From positions 46,482 to 110,481 of the forward strand of contig JBGUPJ010000043.1 in the NCBI GenBank assembly GCA_045130235.1: 64,000 nt of DNA, in the 5' to 3' direction. The notes below the pieces were generated by a model. It searched no databases. It was not told the DNA's origin and saw nothing but the letters and a program-made list of their open reading frames with translations. Source of the stretch: UBA1756 sp045130235. GTDB lineage: Bacteria > Bacteroidota > Bacteroidia > Bacteroidales > WCHB1-69. Below are positions 9,685 to 16,731 of the stretch, one piece after another. The first letter of the stretch is position 1. Each line of letters opens with the position of its first letter. The position numbers were made by a program, and so were the translations under genes.

Positions 9685-9715
9685 CAAAGATACGACTTTT
9701 TTGGGGAATTTCAAA
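9685..9715 (-). promoter_or_regulatory. Promoter of the manC unit, -7 and -33 boxes
   Basis: On the minus strand TTTG (9715-9712) is followed after 19 bases by TATCTTTG (9692-9685). Both elements and the spacing match the Bacteroidetes sigma-A consensus. The start codon is at 9656. Confidence 0.8.
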
Positions 9716-9781
9716 CAGGATCACTATCATCATAAATGGAAATATCCATATCCCCTGTTTTCGATATAATGGTTGATTCGG

Positions 9782-10501
9782 TCATCGTTCACAGAATTTA
9801 TCTTCCTTCCAGTTTTTGGGATTATTTCCTATATAGGATTGAACACGAATCAATGCACGGTTATCACGGATAATAGCGTCATAAAAACGAGATTGCCATG
9901 CAAAATCGCATCCCAAACCGTGCGCGTGCCGCGAAACCGCCGATTTATACGACCCAACAATGGATGATAATGTTTTTTCCCCTTGGTGTTGGAAACGTTG
10001 TTGTCCGATGGTTTTGGGCATTGGGGACAATTGTTGTTCGCATAACGTGGGGGGAACGTTTGACGTGGACGTATCGCATGACGCGGACGTATCGCATACG
10101 GTAGAGACAACGCATGCGTTGTCTCTACGGTTTTTCCCGGTTTCCCCGGTTTTCCCGTTTCCACCGTTTCCACCATTTTCCCCGTTTCCCCCGTTTTCCG
10201 CGTTGCCACCACCATTCGCATTATTGATTGCGATAATGCCATGTATATGGTTGGGCATAACCACAAACGCATCCAATTCAATATTGCCAAAATGATGGGA
10301 TAATTCATGCCATAAAACATCGGCGATGGCACCGACGGGCGATAAATGCATTCTGCCATCTATAATTTCTCCAAAATAATGATTTCTGCCTTTTGTACAG
10401 ATGGTTACAAAATAAATGGCATTCCATCCATAATCCCAATTCTGCAATCGGATTGATGAGATGCGATATCGATTTTGGTATCTATCGTTATTCGATTCCA
10501 T
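9782..10501 (-). CDS. REP-associated tyrosine transposase (RAYT, Y1/HUH family) with low-complexity insertion
   Basis: From the ATG at 10501 the protein is 239 residues. It opens with the Bacteroidetes RAYT pattern (RYRISSIRLQNWDYGWNAIYF), has the HUH motif as PNHIHGII (His85, His87), a candidate catalytic tyrosine in GSYKSAV (Tyr185), and the usual end YIGNNPKNWKEDKF. Between HUH and tyrosine, residues about 95-150 are low complexity: Gly/Asn/Thr repeats and a duplicated CDTSxS unit. A longer frame reaches 10558, but a TATCTTTG box at 10526-10533 lies inside it, so 10501 is the better start. RAYTs cut single-stranded REP hairpins. The reading frame is intact despite the insertion. Confidence 0.88.
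   Translation of the reverse strand: MESNNDRYQNRYRISSIRLQNWDYGWNAIYFVTICTKGRNHYFGEIIDGRMHLSPVGAIADVLWHELSHHFGNIELDAFVVMPNHIHGIIAINNANGGGNAENGGNGENGGNGGNGKTGETGKNRRDNACVVSTVCDTSASCDTSTSNVPPTLCEQQLSPMPKTIGQQRFQHQGEKTLSSIVGSYKSAVSRHAHGLGCDFAWQSRFYDAIIRDNRALIRVQSYIGNNPKNWKEDKFCER
10101..10128. repeat. Perfect 28-bp palindrome (REP-like) inside the RAYT gene
   Basis: GTAGAGAC at the left edge and GTCTCTAC at the right edge bound a perfect inverted repeat with an ACGCATGCGT centre. It is read in frame as part of the RAYT low-complexity insertion. A near copy lies at 14221-14248. REP palindromes are the known substrates of this transposase family. Confidence 0.85.
10129..10205. repeat. Imperfect tandem repeats of GGAAAACGG-like units in the RAYT gene
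   Basis: The plus strand shows runs of C/G separated by TTT or TTTT (tttcccgg, ttttcccg, tttccacc), an irregular 9-bp tandem array. On the coding strand it encodes the Gly-Asn-Gly-Glu/Thr-rich stretch of the transposase. Confidence 0.75.
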
Positions 10502-10525
10502 AATACAATCAGAAAAAAAATATTG

Positions 10526-10533
10526 CAAAGATA
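10526..10533 (-). promoter_or_regulatory. -7 box for the RAYT gene
   Basis: The minus strand reads TATCTTTG, an exact TAnnTTTG match, 25 bases before the ATG at 10501. It decides that start over an upstream ATG at 10558. The flanking sequence is very AT-rich. Confidence 0.7.
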
Positions 10534-10700
10534 CTATTATTTTTATAAATAAAAACAATATATTAACAATATTTTCATCAATTTAATTTAAAAATTTAAA
10601 TAAATTAAAAATTTTACATTTTATTTATAATAAAAATTCATTTAATAGAAAGGAAATCACTTTGGTATTAAAAACAAAAGGATGATTCCGAAATAAATTG

Positions 10701-10708
10701 TACTTTTG
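10701..10708 (+). promoter_or_regulatory. -7 box for cinA
   Basis: TACTTTTG on the plus strand, about 60 bases before the cinA ATG. The 10559-10700 stretch between RAYT and cinA is AT-rich and otherwise shows no gene. Confidence 0.65.
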
Positions 10709-10768
10709 CCTCCCCGTATTGAGTATTCAAACGAATAACATAACAGAAGACAATCAATCTACAAAACC

Positions 10769-12025
10769 ATGAATAGCACCCTCATCAACATCGGCGACGA
10801 GCTCCTCATCGGACAGGTTATCAACACCAATGCAGCGGTGATGGCCCAGCTGCTGGGCGCCGCCGGCATCGGCATCAAACGCACCGTTACCATCGGCGAC
10901 GAACCGTCCGCCATCCGCGACACTCTACGCGACTGTTTGGAAATCAGCGACATTGTGATCATCACCGGCGGGCTCGGTCCCACCAAGGACGACCTCACCA
11001 AACAGGTGCTTTGCGACTTTTTCCACAGCGAGCTGTACGAGAACGAAGAGGCCCTCGACAATGTGCGGAAGCGCATGGCTGCCTTCGGCCGCGAGCTCAC
11101 CGACATCAACCGGCAGCAGGCATGGGTGCCCCGCTGCTGCACGGTGCTCAACAACCCCCTCGGCACCGCCCCGGGCATGTGGTTCGACGTTGCCGGCACG
11201 CCACACCCCAAGGTGGTGATCTCGCTGCCGGGTGTGCCGTTCGAGATGGAGGGGCTGATGCGCGAGAGCGTCATCCCGCGCCTGCGTGAACGGTTTGCCA
11301 CCGGCCACATCATCCACAAAACCCTGATTGTGCAAGGTATCGGAGAGTCGTTTCTGAGCGACCTCATCGAGCCGTGGGAGCTGGCCCTGCCCGACTGTCT
11401 CTCGCTGGCCTACCTGCCGCAGCCCGGCATGACACGGCTGCGGCTGACCGCCCGCGGCAACGATGCCAATGCGCTACAGACGGCCATCGACACCGCCCTC
11501 GCGCAGCTCCGTCCCATCGCCGGAAGCTACATCACCTGCGAAGGGTTCGACACGCTGCCCGCCTTCATCGCCGACACCATGATCGAGGCCGGACTGACCC
11601 TCGCCACGGCGGAGAGCTGCACAGGCGGCGCATTGTCGGCGCAGCTCACCGCCCTCGCCGGCACCTCCAACTACTTCGTTGGCGGCGTAGTGTCGTACAG
11701 CAACGAGGTGAAGGAAAACGTGTTGCATGTTCCGCACGACATCCTCGCCACCCACGGGGCGGTGAGCGAGCCCACTGCCATCCACATGGCGGAGGGGGTG
11801 CGCCGGCACCTCCACGCCGACTACGGCATTGCCACCACGGGCATTGCCGGTCCCGGGGGCGGCACGCCTGAGAAGCCGGTCGGCACGGTGTGGATTGCCG
11901 TGGCCTCTGAACACGGCACAGTCACACAGAAACTCTCCATCCCGCGCCGCCGCGCCCAAGTGATCGAGGGCGCCTGCCAGCAGATTCTCGGACTGTTGGC
12001 GAAGTGCCTGAAAGAGAGGGAATAA
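10769..12025 (+). CDS. cinA: CinA: MoaB-like domain plus nicotinamide-nucleotide amidohydrolase
   Basis: The 418-residue protein has the two CinA parts. The N-terminal molybdopterin-binding-like domain (about 1-170, with STLINIGDELLIGQ and ITGGLGPTKDD) is the COG1058 ADP-ribose pyrophosphatase-like part. The C-terminal PncC domain (about 255-415, with AESCTGG, GGVVSYSNEVK and GIAGPGGGTPEKPVGTVW) deamidates NMN and recycles pyridine nucleotides. The gene is visibly richer in G and C than the AT-rich DNA before it. It converges on the LytTR gene with 8 bases between stops. Confidence 0.95.
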   Translation: MNSTLINIGDELLIGQVINTNAAVMAQLLGAAGIGIKRTVTIGDEPSAIRDTLRDCLEISDIVIITGGLGPTKDDLTKQVLCDFFHSELYENEEALDNVRKRMAAFGRELTDINRQQAWVPRCCTVLNNPLGTAPGMWFDVAGTPHPKVVISLPGVPFEMEGLMRESVIPRLRERFATGHIIHKTLIVQGIGESFLSDLIEPWELALPDCLSLAYLPQPGMTRLRLTARGNDANALQTAIDTALAQLRPIAGSYITCEGFDTLPAFIADTMIEAGLTLATAESCTGGALSAQLTALAGTSNYFVGGVVSYSNEVKENVLHVPHDILATHGAVSEPTAIHMAEGVRRHLHADYGIATTGIAGPGGGTPEKPVGTVWIAVASEHGTVTQKLSIPRRRAQVIEGACQQILGLLAKCLKERE

Positions 12026-12033
12026 AGGCAAGA

Positions 12034-12849
12034 CTAATCTGGCTGGTATTCCGAAGGAGCCCACATTTGAAGCTGGCTCAGAATATCAACCGAGTTGTTT
12101 TGCTGTATTGGAAACTCCTTCATCATATTATGGGCAACCACACGAACGGTGGTTTCATTGTATGCTTCAATAACTGAGTAGGCAACAATGGCACTTCGAT
12201 TGATTCGGATGAACCTATCCGAGGGCAAATGTTCTTCAAAATATGCGAGGGAAGAGTAGGTGTAAACACGTGGAGCAGTTTTGCGAACAATGGTGACTCG
12301 CCGCTTTTCATACGTCAGATAAGCGATGTCATCTATAGCCAACAGCGCGGTCATTTGGGATGGAATATCGACAAAAATACAGCCATCATTTATTTCACCA
12401 GCGGTTTTGTCTCTCTGCTGCAGTTTCACGGCTTGCAGCTCGCACAATTTCGCAATATCACCGACAATAATGAAACAGGCATCCCGCAAACACAGGAAAA
12501 AGAATATATTCCATCGTATTGTATTGTACAATGCAGTTTCACCAATCTGTCCATAAACAGCTTTCAGATTTCCCTCCATCATAGCCAGTTCTATGAATCC
12601 ATTCAGCAAAATCAGCAAGAATGTACAGACAAAGAATGGTACAAAACACCTGCGCATCAACAATTTAGGAACAAGCACAAAGTACGACACATAAAACGAC
12701 GCTACGATGCAAAGCAGTGCGCACATCTCCACCCATAGCGAGGGGTGCATGGGGCGCAGAAGAGAATTCGCCAAAAACAGATAGCCCACAACTGCCCAGA
12801 ACAGCAGATGGACGATGACAAGAATGATTTTTTTAATGCGGATAGACAT
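12034..12849 (-). CDS. Membrane-bound LytTR-domain transcription regulator
   Basis: The 271-residue protein has four predicted membrane segments in its first 135 residues and a LytTR DNA-binding domain in about 165-262 (DDIAYLTYEKRRVTIV, LPSDRFIRINRSAIVAY). There is no receiver domain, so this is a one-component membrane regulator rather than a response regulator. LytTR proteins bind paired short direct repeats and often control exported products. Its leader and promoter block are closely similar to those of the 406-residue exported protein gene at 15183-16403, which suggests a shared control; this is inference. Confidence 0.82.
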   Translation of the reverse strand: MSIRIKKIILVIVHLLFWAVVGYLFLANSLLRPMHPSLWVEMCALLCIVASFYVSYFVLVPKLLMRRCFVPFFVCTFLLILLNGFIELAMMEGNLKAVYGQIGETALYNTIRWNIFFFLCLRDACFIIVGDIAKLCELQAVKLQQRDKTAGEINDGCIFVDIPSQMTALLAIDDIAYLTYEKRRVTIVRKTAPRVYTYSSLAYFEEHLPSDRFIRINRSAIVAYSVIEAYNETTVRVVAHNMMKEFPIQQNNSVDILSQLQMWAPSEYQPD

Positions 12850-12930
12850 TGTGACGTGGTATGGTTTTGTTGAATTGTTGATGCGTTGATTTGTTTATTT
12901 GTTGAATTGTTTGGTTGTAGAGGCGAAGGA

Positions 12931-13021
12931 GTTAAGAGTTAAGAGTTAAGAGTTAAAAGTGAAGAGTGAAAAGTGAAGAGTAAAGAGTAAAAAGTAAAAA
13001 GTAAAAAGTAAAAAGTGAAGA
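12931..13021. repeat. Tandem heptamer array, 13 copies of GTNAARA
   Basis: Thirteen uninterrupted 7-bp units, read on the plus strand as GTTAAGA, GTGAAGA, GTAAAAA and similar, followed by GTG. The array lies in the presumed 5' leader of the LytTR gene, between the -7 box at 13037-13044 and the ATG at 12849. Shorter arrays of the same unit are at 15074 and 16475. Confidence 0.9.
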
Positions 13022-13030
13022 GTGGGGGGG

Positions 13031-13137
13031 CACCTGCAAATGTAATAGGGGACTTCTATTTTTAATCATTTTATTTACACCTCCCCACCCTACCAATCCC
13101 CTTAACAGAATTTGAAAATATAGTGGGGCAAAATTAC
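13031..13137 (-). promoter_or_regulatory. Promoter block of the LytTR gene, copy of the block at 16530
   Basis: The minus strand carries TACATTTG at 13044-13037 as -7 box. The whole block, including the shared segment ATAGGGGACTTCTATTTTTA (plus strand), aligns without large gaps to 16530-16637. The rest of 12850-13220 holds the heptamer array, TTGATTTG-like repeats and AT-rich sequence but no gene. Confidence 0.72.
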
Positions 13138-13220
13138 AATTTTTTTTGAGATTCTATCCCTCCCAATCCACACAATAGGGAATGAAATTCTGCTATTTTT
13201 TTACGGAATGTCCAGCCCTA

Positions 13221-13817
13221 TCAGAATCGATGTGAATAACCCACACGCAGCATCACCGTATAGCGGGGGAAACCCTCTACATAACGTTTGAAGGTGCCAT
13301 CTGTATAATAGGCTTCGAAAACATTGATGAGAGCTCCATGAACACCAATGGAGAGATGGTCGCTTTGTGTCAATGGGATGCGCCCGCCCAAACCGAGTGT
13401 TCCTCCGATGCTGAAAGCCTCACGGGCATTGGCCGCAGTCCATGTATTGATACAAAAGCCAAAACGCACACCGCCACATAAGTAAAAGTAAGGAAGATGG
13501 TATTCCATTTCAACAGGAATGATTAAATCATGTATGCTGAACTCCTTGTCGGTGGTGTAGTAATTCTCAAAACGCAGGCCAGCGGAAACACCCCAAAATC
13601 GGTGAAAATCATACCTCATCCCCACACCCATGCCAAAACCAGGACAGAGTTCTCTGCTTAGAATGGGGTATTTGTTAAATCCCCCACCAATGTCAGCGGT
13701 GATGCTGAATCCTTTTTGAAAATCGGTTTGTACGGAATCATTTTGTCCCTTCAAATCAACACTGCCCATACACAAAACGAATAGGGATACCACCGTAAAT
13801 AGAAAAAATCTTTTCAT
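13221..13817 (-). CDS. Small outer-membrane beta-barrel protein
   Basis: The 198-residue protein starts with a signal peptide (cleavage probably near residue 24) and continues with alternating hydrophobic/polar strands rich in Gly and aromatic residues. It ends in Phe (YSHRF), as outer-membrane barrels do. Segments such as FGMGVGMRYDFHRFWGVSAG resemble the porin-like OmpW/PorT barrels of Bacteroidetes. It starts 11 bases after the stop of the lipoprotein gene at 13829, so the two are probably cotranscribed. No specific function is recognised. Confidence 0.75.
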   Translation of the reverse strand: MKRFFLFTVVSLFVLCMGSVDLKGQNDSVQTDFQKGFSITADIGGGFNKYPILSRELCPGFGMGVGMRYDFHRFWGVSAGLRFENYYTTDKEFSIHDLIIPVEMEYHLPYFYLCGGVRFGFCINTWTAANAREAFSIGGTLGLGGRIPLTQSDHLSIGVHGALINVFEAYYTDGTFKRYVEGFPRYTVMLRVGYSHRF

Positions 13818-13828
13818 TCCTAAAAATT

Positions 13829-14179
13829 TTATTCTAATGATTCAATGCATTTTACTCGGTATGGGTGAGGGACGCCGGTGTAAACGTCAAGCTGAATTCC
13901 TTGATTTAACAAAGAAACTCTCACCATCACTCCGTCCTTATGATATTTTTGAGGAATGTCCGAGGGCACTAAATCGTAGTACGTATGAAATGTATCGGTT
14001 AAATGTTCTTCGGTTAAATAGGCTACACTATCTGATACGTAATGAAGCTCGCCTTCTATGCAGAAGGTTCTTTTAGTAGTTTTACAGTTTTTCTGTTTCA
14101 CACAACTTGTGAATGTTCCTCCTGCCACCAGCAGCAGGGCGAGGAAGAACAGGGGGTGGAAAATTCTTCTTGTTTTCAT
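13829..14179 (-). CDS. Small lipoprotein, unknown function
   Basis: The frame extends to 14263, but the extra codons run through the REP palindrome and octamer repeats. The ATG at 14179 gives a proper lipoprotein signal peptide (MKTRRIFHPLFF, lipobox ending TFTSC). The product has 116 residues. Its hydrophobic core (LALLLVAGG) and the underlying DNA match those of the MKPQTPFK-type signal peptides at 15013 and 16403. The mature part has no recognisable domain. It probably forms a unit with the barrel gene that follows. Confidence 0.7.
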   Translation of the reverse strand: MKTRRIFHPLFFLALLLVAGGTFTSCVKQKNCKTTKRTFCIEGELHYVSDSVAYLTEEHLTDTFHTYYDLVPSDIPQKYHKDGVMVRVSLLNQGIQLDVYTGVPHPYRVKCIESLE

Positions 14180-14220
14180 GGTTTGGGGTGTTGATTCGTT
14201 GATTTGTTTATTTGTTGAAG

Positions 14221-14248
14221 GTAGAGACGTTGCGCGCGACGTCTCTAC
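14221..14248. repeat. REP-like palindrome, near copy of the one in the RAYT gene
   Basis: Edges GTAGAGAC and GTCTCTAC are identical to those of 10101-10128. The two halves pair with a single mismatch around a GCGCGC centre. It lies in the presumed leader of the lipoprotein gene, between the promoter at 14326 and the ATG at 14179, so it would be transcribed as a strong hairpin. Confidence 0.85.
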
Positions 14249-14257
14249 ACCCACACA

Positions 14258-14297
14258 TTTCATCCCTTCATCTTTTCATCCTTTCATCTTTTCATCC
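14258..14297. repeat. Tandem octamer array, 5 copies of GATGAAAR (minus strand)
   Basis: Plus-strand units are TTTCATCC or TTTCATCT (one CTTCATCT), five in a row. The same octamer occurs in short runs upstream of radA (about 43858-43873) and pyrE (61808-61827). Confidence 0.85.
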
Positions 14298-14325
14298 CCT
14301 CCTCCCCTCCTCCAATTCCCGCGTG

Positions 14326-14333
14326 CAAAGATA
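14326..14333 (-). promoter_or_regulatory. -7 box for the lipoprotein - barrel unit
   Basis: The minus strand reads TATCTTTG. It implies a leader of about 140 bases holding the octamer array and the REP hairpin before the ATG at 14179. Confidence 0.65.
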
Positions 14334-14362
14334 GTGAAAAATAAGGATGATCATTTTCTTCA

Positions 14363-15013
14363 TTATTGATTGTTTTTATCATTTCTACCAAAGCAATAGC
14401 GGATAGAGAAGACCATTGAAAAATCAAAAAAATGATAAGGACTCCCGCAGAATGACCAGTACTTGTCTCTGCTGTAATCGTGTCTGTCCCAGTCTGGAGC
14501 AAAAATCAGACCATAACCCTGACGCGCTTCTAATTGGAAGCAGATAGGCACGTCCAATCTCCATTCTATTCCCAACACTATTCTCGCCCCTGTCCTCCAA
14601 TATCCTGTTTTAAAATCATCGTATATATGCTTATCCCCTAACAAATTAACACCTACCAACCACCACGTATTGGTTGCATTACGAAACACCCTTTCATATA
14701 AAAAACTCACATCTCCGCCAATCCCTAGATAAAGCATCGGACCTAATTCTCCAATATACGGATACAACAGGGATAAATGTCCTGTCACGCCCCAATCCGT
14801 CTGCAAATAAACTTTGCCCTTCAAATTGAATTTCATAGAAAGTCCACCCATATAACCTGCGCAGCCGCCGACGCTATGCTTGTAATAAAGCCGAGAGCGA
14901 GTAGAACAAGTCGCAATGGTGTCCTCCTGTGCCTTCACTTGTTGGCCGAAACTCCCCGCCACCAGCAGCAGGGCGAGGAGAAGAAGGGTTTTGAAAGGGG
15001 TTTGTGGTTTCAT
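14363..15013 (-). CDS. Exported protein with MKPQTPFK-type signal peptide, probable outer-membrane barrel
   Basis: The ATG at 15013 is chosen because the signal peptide MKPQTPFKTLLLLALLLVAG starts there and the promoter lies at 15131-15138. The longer frame to 15151 runs through the promoter and heptamer repeats. The 216-residue product ends its signal near KAQEDT. The mature part has Gly-rich alternating strands (GPMLYLGIGGDVSFLYERVF, GARIVLGIEWRL) and a short polar tail after FSIRYCFG, suggesting an 8-strand barrel. The leader and signal sequence are nearly the same as those of the next gene upstream, but the mature parts are unrelated. Confidence 0.72.
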   Translation of the reverse strand: MKPQTPFKTLLLLALLLVAGSFGQQVKAQEDTIATCSTRSRLYYKHSVGGCAGYMGGLSMKFNLKGKVYLQTDWGVTGHLSLLYPYIGELGPMLYLGIGGDVSFLYERVFRNATNTWWLVGVNLLGDKHIYDDFKTGYWRTGARIVLGIEWRLDVPICFQLEARQGYGLIFAPDWDRHDYSRDKYWSFCGSPYHFFDFSMVFSIRYCFGRNDKNNQ

Positions 15014-15073
15014 GATGGTATGGTTTTGTTGAATTGTTGAATTGTTGAATTGTTTGGCTGGAGGGGCGAAGGA

Positions 15074-15108
15074 GTGAAGAGTTAAAAGTGAAGAGTTAAA
15101 AGTGAAGA
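15074..15108. repeat. Tandem heptamer array, 5 copies (GTGAAGA / GTTAAAA alternating)
   Basis: Five units alternate between the two forms, followed by GTG and a G run. The array lies in the leader between the -7 box at 15131-15138 and the ATG at 15013, the same position as in the LytTR leader. Confidence 0.88.
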
Positions 15109-15130
15109 GTGGGGGCGTTTTTTTCACCTG

Positions 15131-15138
15131 CAAATGTA
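15131..15138 (-). promoter_or_regulatory. -7 box for the 216-residue exported protein
   Basis: The minus strand reads TACATTTG. The context CACCTGCAAATGTA (plus strand) is identical to that at 13031-13044. It supports the ATG at 15013 as start. Confidence 0.68.
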
Positions 15139-15182
15139 CGACATTCCCCACGAATAGCTTTATTGGAAGTCAATCTTTCTCA

Positions 15183-16403
15183 TTACTCCACCCTCCCTTT
15201 TCTTCTGAAAGAACAATAATAGGCAGTATCTATAGCATCAATCCCACGTGTTGCATCGAATACATGCAGTACATTGTAATCAAATATATAATTTATCTGA
15301 TAATGATAAGTCAAGTTGCTGCATAGGGAATCCATTGGCCCTACATATAGGTTTGTTCTGATGACATTGTATTCTGGGTACACATCATACTCCACGCGGT
15401 ATTTCCCGTTAAAGGAGGGGTAGTTATTGTAAATCCATGGACTTCCAATATGATACTGCCCTCCATATAGTTCAGCATCGCATATCCCAGAATGACGTAT
15501 CGAACAGAACGTGGAGTCGTAGAATGTAATTTGCGATTCCACCTCCTCTCCCATGTCAGTGGCGAAATCGCCAAGACACTCATAAAAATTGAACACACCA
15601 CTGGCCACCACATCCCAAATTGTATTCCGCATATCAATACTATCGTAACGGAAAACACTATCTGCTTCAAAGTCAAGTGATGTCTTGAAATTCACTGTGC
15701 CACTCTCGGAAACTGTCAGGCCAACCGTCTGCTGGATAGGGGTAATCGTATCATAGTAATGGGCATTGGCGTATGTGGTCAAGGTGAGATGGTCGCCCAC
15801 TGCGAAGTCGAACTGCGAGCGGGCGGCATTCAGGCGCTTTTCCACAAAATCGTTGGTGCCCACCGATGAGCAAGTGATGTCTGCTGAACCACGGCTTCCA
15901 CCCTCCTGCATCAGTTTCACACTGCAGCGGTCTGTGGAGGTATGTGCCGACAAAATGTGCAGCCCCGCCGCCCCTGTCCTGACCACAAGGCGATGCTTGC
16001 CGGCAGGCAGCCTTTCCGACTTCATCCATTCCATCTGCCCCAGCCCATTGCAGAGCATAAGCTCCACGGTTTCGGTCCACGGCAGGGTCAACAGCACCTC
16101 CACCCTGTCCTGATATGGATTGGCCGTCAGAACACCCATCTTCAGTTCCTTATTGGCGCCTGTCCATTCCCCAATCCCCACCGTATGGTTGGAAAGAATG
16201 GTGTCGGGATAATAGAGGGTGGTGCTGGTTCCCTGGGTGTTGTTCTGCACCACAATGCTGTCGCACTGCACAGGGTAATAGTTGAGCATGGTGCGCAGCC
16301 TCAACGTAATGTCCTCCTGCGCCTTCGCCTGCTGGCTGAATCCCCCCGCCGCTACCAGCAGCACGAGGAGAAGAAGGGTTTTGAAAGGGGTTTGTGGTTT
16401 CAT
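15183..16403 (-). CDS. Exported protein with MKPQTPFK-type signal peptide and beta-sandwich region, unknown function
   Basis: The ATG at 16403 is preferred over the open frame to 16622, because the signal peptide (MKPQTPFKTLLLLVLLVAAG) begins there and the extra codons cover the promoter and repeats. The product has 406 residues. Residues about 100-180 (NPYQDRVEVLLTLPW, LCNGLGQMEW, LPAGKHRL, GLHILSA, CSVKLMQ) look like the beta-sandwich of T9SS type A domains, but internal rather than C-terminal. The last 200 residues are Tyr/Asp/Ser-rich and unrecognised. It shares its promoter block with the LytTR regulator gene. Confidence 0.68.
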   Translation of the reverse strand: MKPQTPFKTLLLLVLLVAAGGFSQQAKAQEDITLRLRTMLNYYPVQCDSIVVQNNTQGTSTTLYYPDTILSNHTVGIGEWTGANKELKMGVLTANPYQDRVEVLLTLPWTETVELMLCNGLGQMEWMKSERLPAGKHRLVVRTGAAGLHILSAHTSTDRCSVKLMQEGGSRGSADITCSSVGTNDFVEKRLNAARSQFDFAVGDHLTLTTYANAHYYDTITPIQQTVGLTVSESGTVNFKTSLDFEADSVFRYDSIDMRNTIWDVVASGVFNFYECLGDFATDMGEEVESQITFYDSTFCSIRHSGICDAELYGGQYHIGSPWIYNNYPSFNGKYRVEYDVYPEYNVIRTNLYVGPMDSLCSNLTYHYQINYIFDYNVLHVFDATRGIDAIDTAYYCSFRRKGRVE

Positions 16404-16474
16404 GGTGGTATGGTTGTTGAATCGTTGAATCGTTGAATTGTTTATTTGTTGATTTGGTTGGTTGAGATGAAGGA

Positions 16475-16502
16475 GTGAAGAGTTAAGAGTAAAAAGTGAA
16501 GA
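16475..16502. repeat. Tandem heptamer array, 4 copies
   Basis: Units GTGAAGA, GTTAAGA, GTAAAAA, GTGAAGA followed by GTG, in the leader of the 406-residue protein gene. It is the shortest of three arrays of the same unit in equivalent positions. Confidence 0.86.
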
Positions 16503-16529
16503 GTGGGCAGGAAGAGTATGGTGATTTAT

Positions 16530-16637
16530 CGCCTGCAAATTTAATAGGGGACTTCTATTTTTAATCATTTTATTCATACCTCCAGACCCTGCAAGTCCCT
16601 TCAACAGAATCTGAAAATACAACGGGGCAAAATTACA
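16530..16637 (-). promoter_or_regulatory. Promoter block of the 406-residue protein gene, copy of the block at 13031
   Basis: The minus strand carries TAAATTTG at 16543-16536 as -7 box. About 108 bases align with 13031-13137, with an unbroken shared core of over 25 bases just upstream of the -7 box. The remaining bases to 16731 are AT-rich and show no gene. Confidence 0.72.
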
Positions 16638-16731
16638 TGTTATTTTCTGATTTCCAAATGTTTAGTAAAATTTTTTGATTTAGATTGAAAGAAGGGTAAT
16701 ACATTGATAATCAGTATGTTGTAGATGTTGA

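Noticed and set aside
10502..10558. Upstream ATG extending the RAYT by 19 codons
   Set aside because: The extension contains the consensus -7 box and is AT-rich and hydrophobic, unlike other RAYT N-termini.
10769..12025. cinA considered as recently transferred because of its higher GC content
   Set aside because: Several other core genes here (radA, pyrD, pyrE) are also GC-rich, so composition alone is not evidence.
12931..13021. Tandem repeats considered as a CRISPR array
   Set aside because: Units are 7 bp with no spacers, and no cas genes are present.
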